This document shows positions 10,759-20,900 of a stretch of 64,000 bases of DNA, in pieces. Under the pieces are notes generated by a model that worked only from the letters and a program-made list of their open reading frames with translations, was not told the origin of the DNA and made no database searches. Every line of letters starts with the position of its first letter. The stretch's first letter is position 1. The position numbers and the translations under genes were made by a program. The DNA is from Saprospiraceae bacterium (GTDB taxonomy: Bacteria; Bacteroidota; Bacteroidia; Chitinophagales; Saprospiraceae): the NCBI GenBank assembly GCA_016722285.1, contig JADKGI010000030.1, forward strand, positions 1 to 64,000, read 5' to 3'.

Positions 10759-11649
10759 ATGAGCGGATCAAAAATAAGATGGAAAAGAGTCAGAGACACC
10801 ATAATTTGGATGTCACTGCTTGCCGGTATTTCGGCTTTGCTTTTCTATTCTGTGCAACGCAAGTCTCACGCCATTGTAAAGACACTGGTGGTAAGTATAG
10901 AGGGTGATGAAAAAAAAGGACATTTGATTTCTGAAAAGGAAGTGATGCAAATCCTGACTTTGGCAGCTGGCAAAACGATTACAACTTCTAATATTAGTAC
11001 GCTAAATCTTCGATTGCTGGAAGCAAAACTTAATAAAGATAAAAGGATTGAAAGGGCTGATTTATATTTTGATTCAAAAAGCAGGCTCAATGTAAGAATT
11101 GTCCAGAAAAAACCGGTTATGAGGGTGATTGATGAAGCAGGACTTGAATATTATCTCGATGAAAATGCCAAACAAGTGCCGATTGCTAAAGGAATTGGAG
11201 TTAGAGTCCCTGTTGTCACTGGGATAAGGGATACATTTAACAGTAAAATGTTTCTTACTAATACACCTTCAAAATTGAAAGAGATATTTAACATAATGAA
11301 ATATATATCACAGGATGAATTTTTGTCGGCATTGATAGAGCAGGCATATGTAGAGTCGGATAGTGTCGGAGACATAGTGCTCATTCCTAAAATAGGTCGG
11401 GAAAAATTAATTTTTGGTGATGACAGAGACATGGTTGAAAAATTTACAAAGCTCAAAATATTTTACAGAGATGGGATGCCAAAATTAGGATGGAGCAGAT
11501 ATAAAACCCTTAATTTGAAATATGCCAATCAGGTATCCGGGATGCTGGCAAATCCTGAAACCGCTTTTAATAATAAACCTGCCTTGAGAGATTCATTGCA
11601 GGCAGCATTGATAACAATAACAAATAACAGAGAAAGTATTCATCATTAA
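10759..11649 (+). CDS. ftsQ: Cell division protein FtsQ-like
   Basis: A 296-residue bitopic protein with a short cytoplasmic N-terminus, one membrane segment (about residues 13-32, TIIWMSLLAGISALLFYSVQ) and a periplasmic part. That part starts with a POTRA-like region (HLISEKEVMQIL...NISTLNLRLLEAKL, then ERADLYFDSKSRLNVRIVQKKP) followed by the FtsQ beta domain (YYLDENAKQVPIA, VPVVTG, then FGDDRDMVEKFTKLKIFY). FtsQ links FtsL/B to the early divisome. Its position between murC and ftsA, 16 and 12 bp away, is the standard one. Confidence 0.9.
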   Translation: MSGSKIRWKRVRDTIIWMSLLAGISALLFYSVQRKSHAIVKTLVVSIEGDEKKGHLISEKEVMQILTLAAGKTITTSNISTLNLRLLEAKLNKDKRIERADLYFDSKSRLNVRIVQKKPVMRVIDEAGLEYYLDENAKQVPIAKGIGVRVPVVTGIRDTFNSKMFLTNTPSKLKEIFNIMKYISQDEFLSALIEQAYVESDSVGDIVLIPKIGREKLIFGDDRDMVEKFTKLKIFYRDGMPKLGWSRYKTLNLKYANQVSGMLANPETAFNNKPALRDSLQAALITITNNRESIHH

Positions 11650-11661
11650 ATAATTTGCACT

Positions 11662-13068
11662 ATGAACGATCAGGTAAAATTAAAAAACACAGCTGTAGCC
11701 CTTGATATTGGGACTACCAAAGTTTGCGCTATTGCAGGTCAGCTTAATGAATATGGCAAACTTGAGATAGTAGGAATGGGCGTAGTCCGCTCAGAAGGAG
11801 TATCGAGAGGTGTGGTATCAAATATCGATAAGACAGTCAAAGCAATCAGGGAAGCTGTAGATATTGCAGAACGAAATGCACATTGCAAATTTAAAATAGT
11901 GCATGTCGGTATTGCCGGTCAGCACATTAAGAGTCTGCATCATCACGGCCTTCTGGTACGTCATGATTCGAATACTGAAATAAATCAGGATGATATTGAC
12001 AAGTTGATAAAAGATATGTATAAGCTTGTGCTTCCCCCGGGTGATAAGATATTGCATGTAGTACCTCAGGAATATACTGTGGATGATGAGCAGGATATTT
12101 TTGATCCTATCGGAATGTCGGGTGTCAGGCTGGAAGCTAATTTCCATATAATAACGGGGCAGATTTCTGCGAGCCGAAATATTCTCAGGTGTGTGGAGAA
12201 AGCAGGACTGGAAGTGGCGGATGTTACACTTGAGCCGATCGCTTCAGCCGCATCCGTTTTAAGTGATGAAGAGAAGGAAGCAGGAGTAGCGCTTGTGGAT
12301 ATTGGCGGGGGAACCACAGACATCACCATATTTAAAGATGGTATCATCAGACATACTTGCGTTATTCCTTTCGGTGGCAATGTGATCACAAAGGATATAC
12401 GCGAAGGTTGCACGGTGATGAATGAGCAAGCTGAAAAACTTAAAATAAAGTTTGGTTCAGCCATGGCTGACGAAATTGTAGATAACAGAATTATCACCAT
12501 TCCTGGTTTTAAAGGTCGGGATCATAAAGAAATTTCGGAGAAAAACCTGGCGAGGATCATTCAGGCACGTGTAGAGGAAATTTTTGATTATGTACTTTGG
12601 GAGATCCGAAGATCAGGTTATGACAATAAACTGATAGCTGGTATGGTATTGACAGGGGGGGGCTCATTGTTAAAACACATTGATTTGCTTTCAGAATATC
12701 ACACTGGTCTGCCGACCAGAGTTGGGCAACCTATCGAACATCTGGCACATGGGTACTCCAGCCAGCTGGCTAGTCCGATTTTCGCCACAGCTGTAGGACT
12801 TCTCAAGCACACCATTGATAATTATGGAGACAAAGCTAATTATGTGGAAGAATTCAAACGGATAACTGAAGAACCGAGATTTTATGACCCGTATTCAGCA
12901 GCACAATCCGGAATGAAAAAAGATATAAAAAGCAATTCAGATGACAATGATGACAGTGATGATGATTCCAATGTGAGTAATGATGGTGAAAGAAAAAAAG
13001 GCTTATTTAATAAGCTATTTACGCTGACTAAAGACTTTTTTGAAACTGTTCCGGATTCTGAATTCTGA
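11662..13068 (+). CDS. ftsA: Cell division protein FtsA
   Basis: Actin-like ATPase that tethers FtsZ filaments to the membrane and recruits the late divisome. It has 468 residues. The phosphate 1 motif is ALDIGTTKVCAI, the SHS2 (1C) domain spans roughly residues 90-170, phosphate 2 is VDIGGGTTDITIF, and the adenosine motif is VLTGGGSLLKHID. The C-terminus has an acidic low-complexity linker (SNSDDNDDSDDDSNVSNDG) followed by KGLFNKLFTLTKDFFE, which looks like the amphipathic membrane-targeting helix. ftsZ begins 32 bp later. Confidence 0.97.
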   Translation: MNDQVKLKNTAVALDIGTTKVCAIAGQLNEYGKLEIVGMGVVRSEGVSRGVVSNIDKTVKAIREAVDIAERNAHCKFKIVHVGIAGQHIKSLHHHGLLVRHDSNTEINQDDIDKLIKDMYKLVLPPGDKILHVVPQEYTVDDEQDIFDPIGMSGVRLEANFHIITGQISASRNILRCVEKAGLEVADVTLEPIASAASVLSDEEKEAGVALVDIGGGTTDITIFKDGIIRHTCVIPFGGNVITKDIREGCTVMNEQAEKLKIKFGSAMADEIVDNRIITIPGFKGRDHKEISEKNLARIIQARVEEIFDYVLWEIRRSGYDNKLIAGMVLTGGGSLLKHIDLLSEYHTGLPTRVGQPIEHLAHGYSSQLASPIFATAVGLLKHTIDNYGDKANYVEEFKRITEEPRFYDPYSAAQSGMKKDIKSNSDDNDDSDDDSNVSNDGERKKGLFNKLFTLTKDFFETVPDSEF

Positions 13069-13100
13069 CATATTTATTAATCAACAGAAAATTTTGAAAC

Positions 13101-14534
13101 ATGAAATTTGATATACCAACAATAGAAAAATCCATCATAAAAGTAGTAGGTGTAGGTGGTGGCGGTGGTAATGCTGTCGGTCATATGTTCAGACAGGGTA
13201 TTACAGGCGTTGACTTTGCAGTATGCAATACCGATGCCCAGGCTATGGAGAGCAATCCTGTACCGGTTAAAATTGCCCTTGGGCCAAATTTGACTGAAGG
13301 TAGGGGAGCAGGAAGTATGCCTGAAGTAGGAAAGCAATCCTGCATTGAATCCATTGAAGATATCAGAGATTGGCTGGCTAATGGAACAAAAATGCTCTTT
13401 ATCACTGCCGGCATGGGTGGTGGAACAGGTACAGGAGCGGCACCTATTATAGCCAAAGTAGCTAAGGAAATGGAAATTCTTACTGTGGCTATAGTTACAC
13501 TGCCTTTTAAATTTGAGGGTTTGAGACGGCAACGTCAGGCACATGAAGGGTTGGAACAACTTAAGAAAAACGTCGATTCTATCCTGGTGATCAGCAATGA
13601 TAAAATGAAAATGATCCATGGTAATCTGGCCCTTTCAGCCGCATTTGGACAGGCAGATGATATCTTAACCACTGCAGCCAAAGGAATTGCTGAGATCATA
13701 ACTGTTCCGGGTTATATTAATGTTGATTTTGAGGATGTGAATACAGTTATGAAGAATAGCGGTGTGGCAATTATGGGAAGTGCAGTTGCTGAAGGAGATG
13801 ACAGGGCCGCACGTGCAATAAGCGCAGCCCTAAGTTCACCTTTACTGGAAGATAATGATATAAGAGGGGCACAACATATATTGTTAAATATTACTTCAGG
13901 TACTAAAGAAGTAACAATGGATGAAATAGGGGAAATTACTGAGCATGTTCAGGAAGAGGCAGGATATGGCACGGATCTGATATGGGGAAATTGTAAGGAT
14001 GAAGCTATGGGCGAAAAACTTATGATTACACTTATAGCAACCGGATTCAGGGAAGGAAGTACAAGAAAAAAAGAAGTGGCTCCTGAGAAAGTCAAAGTGT
14101 CACTGGAAAGTGAAAGAGTAAGTACTGCTTTTGTAGAAGAAGATTATACAGTATTTGATTTTGAAGAGTCATCTTCAGAAAATGTAGTAGATTTCGGAAC
14201 TGATGATGTCAGAAAGACTATTGAGATGCTTGGGGTCAAAACTGAAGATCCGCATGTCTCAAAAAAAGGACATTTGACTGAAGAACTTAAAAAGAAGAGT
14301 GAAGCAGATGCTGCCCGTAGAGAATATTTAAGGAAAACCAATAGCAAACCATTGGACAATCCTAAAATAATTTCAGATATGGAAAATGTGCCGGCTTATG
14401 CCAGACGAAATGTAACCCTTGATGAAACACATAAAAATAACGGTCGGCAGCAATCAACATATACCGTTAATATGGATGATGATAATAATGCGTTTGTTTC
14501 TAACAACTCATATTTGTATAACAATGTAGATTAA
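13101..14534 (+). CDS. ftsZ: Cell division protein FtsZ
   Basis: Tubulin-like GTPase that forms the Z ring. The GTP-binding loops are visible: VGVGGGGGNAVGHM near the start and the tubulin signature GMGGGTGTGAAPIIA at about residue 105. The T7 loop region and the NVDFEDVNTVM segment are intact. At 477 residues it is longer than typical (about 390) because of a long, charged C-terminal linker from about residue 325, as is usual in Bacteroidota. The end reads DDNNAFVSNNSYLYNNVD and lacks an obvious canonical conserved C-terminal peptide; a partial match may lie around NVPAYARRN. This is the last gene of the dcw cluster. Confidence 0.97.
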   Translation: MKFDIPTIEKSIIKVVGVGGGGGNAVGHMFRQGITGVDFAVCNTDAQAMESNPVPVKIALGPNLTEGRGAGSMPEVGKQSCIESIEDIRDWLANGTKMLFITAGMGGGTGTGAAPIIAKVAKEMEILTVAIVTLPFKFEGLRRQRQAHEGLEQLKKNVDSILVISNDKMKMIHGNLALSAAFGQADDILTTAAKGIAEIITVPGYINVDFEDVNTVMKNSGVAIMGSAVAEGDDRAARAISAALSSPLLEDNDIRGAQHILLNITSGTKEVTMDEIGEITEHVQEEAGYGTDLIWGNCKDEAMGEKLMITLIATGFREGSTRKKEVAPEKVKVSLESERVSTAFVEEDYTVFDFEESSSENVVDFGTDDVRKTIEMLGVKTEDPHVSKKGHLTEELKKKSEADAARREYLRKTNSKPLDNPKIISDMENVPAYARRNVTLDETHKNNGRQQSTYTVNMDDDNNAFVSNNSYLYNNVD

Positions 14535-14550
14535 TATATGAATTATTAGT

Positions 14551-14579
14551 GATTCGGGAGTTTTAGATGCTCCCGAATC
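14551..14579 (+). terminator. Perfect inverted repeat after ftsZ
   Basis: GATTCGGGAG (14551-14560) pairs perfectly with CTCCCGAATC (14570-14579) across a 9-base loop, 17 bp after the ftsZ stop. No T run follows, so it may be an RNA-stabilising 3' hairpin or a weak terminator rather than a full intrinsic terminator. Confidence 0.5.
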
Positions 14580-14612
14580 ACCAAGTTTGACACAATCGAA
14601 AGAGAGTTAACT

Positions 14613-14797
14613 TAAAGACGACTTTTAACAACCTGATAAAGTAGATAGAATCCAAAGAAACATGCCGGTATATCCGGCAGGAAAGCCTGTGTAAAAACAG
14701 ACTGGATTAATTTGGATTTTCGTCTTTATTTATAAACTTTTTATGAGATTGGTTTATTAATTACAGGTCCATGGCTCCCCGCCTGGACCTTTTTATT
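14613..14797 (+). ncRNA. Candidate structured small RNA with terminator
   Basis: In the 435-bp gap between ftsZ and the giant surface protein I see nested complementary segments. TAAAGACGA (14613-14621) pairs with TCGTCTTTA (14720-14728), and inside it AATCCAAA (14649-14656) pairs with TTTGGATT (14711-14718). Local hairpins GCCGG/CCGGC (14664-14678) and CTGT/ACAG (14687-14700) sit at the tip. A terminator follows at 14765-14795. The length, closed ends and bulged middle recall 6S-like RNAs, but I do not recognise a family. It could also be an untranslated region. The call rests on pairing only. Confidence 0.45.
14765..14797 (+). terminator. Intrinsic terminator
   Basis: AGGTCCA (14765-14771) pairs with TGGACCT (14784-14790) across a 12-base loop and runs straight into a T tract. 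This would end transcription of the candidate RNA upstream, and insulates the giant gene at 14970. Confidence 0.7.
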
Positions 14798-14900
14798 TTG
14801 GGCTTAATGGCTTTCATAGTATAAATTGATATATTTATAAAATGTTGGAAAAAATTAAAATAAATATAGCCTAAATTTATATATATTAATATATTATATT

Positions 14901-14908
14901 TATTTTTG
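14901..14908 (+). promoter_or_regulatory. Bacteroidota-type -7 element before the giant surface gene
   Basis: TATTTTTG matches TAnnTTTG, the -7 consensus of the Bacteroidota housekeeping sigma factor, 62 bp before the ATG at 14970. No clear -33 TTG is seen, and the region is so AT-rich that chance matches are possible. Confidence 0.35.
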
Positions 14909-14969
14909 TCTTTGATTAAGGTCCGTATAGATAGTGTTTTAGTATTATATCTAAACCAAAACTCAAAGT

Positions 14970-17900
14970 ATGAAACTCTCTCTCCTTAATGTCTATCTTC
15001 GGGGCATTGGAACACTGATATTTAATATACTGATATTCAATATGATATCTTCACAAAGTGGATCGGTTTGCCCAATTGGTGTAGGCATTGAGCCTAAAAG
15101 TACATCAGAACTCAAATCAACATCTTTTGTCAATGAAATAATGATTGCTCAGTTCAGCAAATGGGCTGACATGAAAAATATTAAGTTTGCAGACGATAAA
15201 AAGAGCAATGTGACTCTAAATGGGATTGCCCGATCCCGACAGTTATTAGGAAGTAATCTGAAATTTCAAATTCCGGCGGGGGCAACCATTAATGGAATAA
15301 TGCTAATGATAGAAGGTCAGTCAGAATTGTATAAGAACATTGATGAGCTTGAGATATTTTTACTTGATGAAGATGGTAATCCAAAGGGCATAAATAAAAG
15401 CAATACAGCAAAATTGCAAAATGCCTGGAGCAAGAGACCAGATGGCAGTGACCATTCGTGGATGTACGGGTCTGCAACAGACACCTGGGGTGCGACGTGG
15501 ACAGCTTCTCAAATTAATGATCCCGCTTTCGGATTCAGAATCCAAATCAGAAACATAGATAATACAATCAATAATGTGTCAATTGATCAAATATCTGTTT
15601 TGGTAAACTATACGCCTGCTTACTCCTTTTGCGACGACAATTGCCTTACTTTTTATATTGACAAATATGAAAAGTATGGATCCTATGTTTGGGAGGAAAC
15701 TAAGGGCTTTAAATTGGTTTCTAAAACATTAAGTCATCAAACAATTGATCTAAAAGTAAATGATGCTGCCTTTGGGTTGTACAATGTGTGTGTCAATGTC
15801 TATGATTATTCAGGGAAATTTGTCGAAAAATGTTGCAGAGATTTTCTTTACCAGGATTGTAATTCTTCCGAAATACATGGGGTTGTATGGTCAGATCTCA
15901 ACGATAATGATTTGCGTGACGGCGGTGAAGGTACACTTATCAACGTTCCCGTCATTCTATACAATGAATCAAAAGTACCTGTTGACACCGTTCTTTCAAA
16001 TGATCAAGGGAAATATCATTTTACAATGGTAATGCCGGGTAAATATTTTATTAAGGTACCTGAATACCCCGGCAAAAAGTTTGTAATTAAAACAGATATC
16101 GATCCTGATAACAATAGTGATATTACTAACAAATTTGGGCCAGGGACAACGGATTTTATTGATGTTGAAATTGGAAAAATATATGAAAATAATGATTTTG
16201 GTTATAAACCTTTGGTTTCAATTGGTGACTTTGTGTGGGAGGACAAAAACTATAACGGGCTGCAGGATGACGGGGAAAGAGGCCTTAAAGGTGTGAAAGT
16301 TAGACTTATGAGAACGGATAATTCAGTAGCTGATAGTTTGATAACCGATGAATTTGGGAATTATAATTTTAAAGATATTCCTTCTAATAAATATTATTTG
16401 GAATTTAAACCATTATCTGACTTCAGGCCTACCTGGATTAATAATTCGATATCCGGTAAAAACAGCAAGATTGACGGGTCAGGTAAAACGCCTGTTTACA
16501 CCTTTAATAAATCAGAAATATTAAATGACATCGATGCAGGCTTCTATGTGCCGGCATCTTTGGGAGATTTGGTCTGGGAAGATGTTAACGGCAATGGAAT
16601 CTATAATTTAAATGAACCAACTATACCAGGAGTACAGGTCTTGCTGACAGGTAAAGCGGGCAATAGTCAGATGATCCAAAAAGAAACCGTAACATCCGAG
16701 TCTGGTAAGTATTATTTTAATTATTTATTGCCGGGAGTTTACAAGATAACATTTGTACCACCTGCAAATTACTTTTTTACTGTACCTGATTATGGCGATG
16801 ACGATTTTGATAGTGATGCTATCGATGGGGTAATAAATAATATTACGTTATTAAGTGGCGAAAGTCTGTGGAATTATGATGCCGGATTGTTTAGGAAGGC
16901 CAGCATTGGGGATTTTGTATGGAATGATAAAAATGCAAATGGGATCCAGGACAATGATGAATCAGGGATACAAAATGTAAAAGTTGCCTTGACCCAGGTT
17001 TGGCGCGATTCTATGAATCTGATAATGTCTGTGCTGACCGACATAGACGGACATTATATTTTTGACAACCTAAAACCAGGGAATTATAGGCTTTAATTTT
17101 ATCAGCCTGATGGATTTCAGCCTACAAAATCAAATGCAGGATTTGATGATGAAAGTGCTAGTGATCCTATCAATGGTACAGTATCCCCAGTCGTTTTAGT
17201 GAGTAACCAACATAACAATTCTTATGATGCTGGTTTTTTTGAGTATGGCTCAATCGGAGATTTTGTTTGGAATGATCTTAATGCAAACGGGATTCAGGAT
17301 CAAAACGAAAAAGGTATTGGAGGTATTAAAATATTACTGAACGGCATTGATGGTTTTGGAAATACAGGCAATCAAACCACCATATCAAATATGGATGGTT
17401 ATTATATTTTTGAAAATCTTAATCCCGGCGAATATACACTCTTTGTAGATTCACTTCCTGCAAATTATACGTTTACCAATCCTGATATTGGGTTGGATGA
17501 TAATTTGGATTCTGATGCACTAGAAGGATTTGTATCGGGTATTACTATCTCAGGAGGTCAAGCTGACAGAAGCAGAGACTTTGGATTGGTCAAATCTCTG
17601 GATATTGGGGATTATATTTGGGAAGATAAAAATTCCAATGGCATCCAGGATATTGGGGAGATGGGAATTGGGAGCGTTAACATTTCCCTTAAAGGAATAG
17701 ACTTTAAAGGAGAAAATGTGCAAATGAACACTGTTTCGGACTCTTTTGGTAAGTATTTATTCAAGAACATTTACCCTGGAAAATATACCATAACACTTGA
17801 GATACCACTTGGATTTTGTGCTACTAAATCTATGATAGGTTCCGACAGGAATATTGACAGCAACCTTTCAGAAAATGATAATACATTTACTTTTGAAATA

Positions 17901-20900
17901 GGTGAAGCTACAAGTGATTTATCATTTGATTTTGGACTCATTAAATTTGGAATGATTGGCGATTTTGTTTGGGAAGATTTAAACGGAGATGGAATTTTTC
18001 AAGACGGTGAGCCTGGTATCGAAGGAGTAATGGTAACTATCGAAGGAATGAATATATTTAGTTCACTCATTCAAAAGACAACAACTACTGACAATAAAGG
18101 AAAATACATTTTTGAAGAATTAAAGCCGGGGACTTACACGACTACATTTAAATTACCCGCTGGTTTTGAATTTTCAAAAGCATTAGTAAATATAGTTGAA
18201 TTGGCATCGGGCCAAAGCGTTTTAAGTCAGGATGCACCAATGTATCGAAGAGCATCAATTGGGGATTTTGTTTGGGATGATCAGAATGGAAATGGTATCC
18301 AGGAAGTCGGAGAGCCGGGGATATCAGGGGTTGTAGTCAGATTAAACAGTATCACTTCGCCATCGTCGCCGCCACTTGAGACGACAACCAATGCCAATGG
18401 CATCTATTCATTTGACAACCTGAAGCCGGGGCTGTATAGTATTTCCTTTGGAAAGGTATCAGACTATCAGATTACAACACTCAGAGCAGGAACAGATACC
18501 ACAAAAGACAATGATGCCGATACAAACGGACTGGCAAATAATATATCTCTGATCAGTGGAATGTCCAGAACAGATATTGATGCTGGCTATGTATCGACAT
18601 CAACGGCTGGCATCGGAGATTTTGTATGGGAAGACCTGAACGGAAATGGAATGCAGGATGATGGAGAACCGGGACTGGAAGGTGTAATGATAAGTCTTAC
18701 CGGCACCAGTTTATCAGGGAAAGCTATAGCCGAAAATACGACGAGTGATGGTAACGGAAAGTACCTTTTTGATAAGCTTCCGGCTGGCACTTATAAAATT
18801 ATATTTTCAAAACCTGGCGGATATAATTATACAGATCGGGTACAAGGAAACAACAATACAGATTCAGATGCCGATGTGACTACCGGAGAGACAAGGCTGA
18901 TAAATCTGGCAATAGGACAGAAAATAGACAATATCGATGCCGGATTGTATCGAAGAGCATCAATTGGGGATTTTGTTTGGGATGATCAGAATGGAAATGG
19001 TATCCAGGGAGCCGGAGAGCCGGGGATATCAGGGGTCGTAGTCAGATTAAACAGTATCACTTCTCTATCGTCGCCGCCACTTGAGACGACAACCAATGCC
19101 AATGGCATCTATTCATTTGATAACCTGAAGCCGGGGCTGTATAGTATCTCCTTTGGAAAGGTATCAGACTATCAGATTACAACACTCAGAGCAGGAACAG
19201 ATACCACAAAGACAATGATGCCGATACAAACGGACTGGCAAATAATATATCTCTGATCAGTGGAATGTCCAGAACAGATATTGATGCCGGCTATGTATCG
19301 ACATCAACGGCTGGCATCGGAGATTTTGTATGGGAAGACCTGAACGGAAATGGAATGCAGGATGATGGAGAACCGGGACTGGAAGGTGTAATGATAAGTC
19401 TTACCGGCACCAGTTTATTAGGGAAAGCTATAGCCGAAAATACGACGAGTGGTGGTAACGGAAAGTACCTTTTTGATAAGCTTCCGGCTGGCACTTATAA
19501 AATTGTATTTTCAAAACCCGACGGATATAATTATACAGACCAGGGACAAGGAATAAACGATACAGATTCAGATGCCGATGTGACTACCGGAGAGACAGGA
19601 CTGATAAATCTGGCAATAGGCGAGAAAATAGAAACCATCGATGCCGGATTGTATCGAAGAGCATCAATTGGGGATTTTGTTTGGGATGATCAGAATGGAA
19701 ATGGTATCCAGGATGCAGGTGAGCCGGGGATATCAGGGGTCGTAGTCAGATTAAACAGTATCACTTCTCCATCGTCGCCGCCACTTGAGACGACAACCAA
19801 TGCCAATGGCATCTATTCATTTGATAACCTGAAGCCGGGACTGTATAGTATTTCCTTTGGAAAGGTATCAGACTATCAGATTACAACACTCAGAGCAGGA
19901 ACAGATACCACAAAAGACAATGATGCCGATACAAACGGACTGGCAAATAATATATCTCTGATTAGTGGAATGTCCAGAACAGATATTGATGCCGGCTATG
20001 TATCGACATCAACGGCTGGCATCGGAGATTTTGTATGGGAAGACCTGAACGGAAATGGAATGCAGGATGATGGAGAACCGGGACTGGAAGGTGTAATGAT
20101 AAGTCTTACCGGCACCAGTTTATCAGGGAAAGCTATAGCCGAAAATACGACGAGTGATGGTAACGGAAAGTACCTTTTGATAAGCTTCCGGCTGGCACTT
20201 ATAAAATTATATTTTCAAAACCCGACGGATATAATTATACAGACCAGGGACAAGGAAAAAACGATACAGATTCAGATGTCGATGTGACTACCGGAGAGAC
20301 AGGGCTGATAAATCTGGCAATAGGACAGAAAATAGACAATATCGATGCCGGATTGTATCGAAGAGCATCAATTGGGGATTTTGTTTGGGATGATCAGAAT
20401 GGAAATGGTATCCAGGAAGCCGGAGAGCCGGGGATATCAGGGGTCGTAGTCAGATTAAACAGTATCACTTCGCCATCGTCGCCGCCACTTGAGACGACAA
20501 CCAATGCCAATGGCATCTATTCATTTGATAACCTGAAGCCGGGGCTGTATAGTATTTCCTTTGGAAAGGTATCAGACTATCAGATTACAACACTCAGAGC
20601 AGGAACAGATACCACAAAAGACAATGATGCCGATACAAACGGACTGGCAAATAATATATCTCTGATCAGTGGAATGTCCAGAACAGATATTGATGCTGGC
20701 TATGTATCGACATCAACGGCTGGCATAGGAGATTTTGTATGGGAAGACCTGAACGGAAATGGAATGCAGGATGATGGGGAATCGGGTATCCGGGGAGTGA
20801 AAGTAATGATTAGCGGTACTAGTTCTTCTGGTGTAAGTGTTTCAGATTCAGTCAGGACGGATATAAATGGTAAGTATCTGTTTTCAAATCTTTCTTCCGG

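Noticed and set aside
13077..13619. Long minus-strand open frame opposite ftsZ
   Set aside because: It is a shadow of ftsZ with no family features and an unnatural residue composition.
18246..20778. CRISPR array
   Set aside because: The repeats are 705 bp, contiguous and coding, with no unique spacers.
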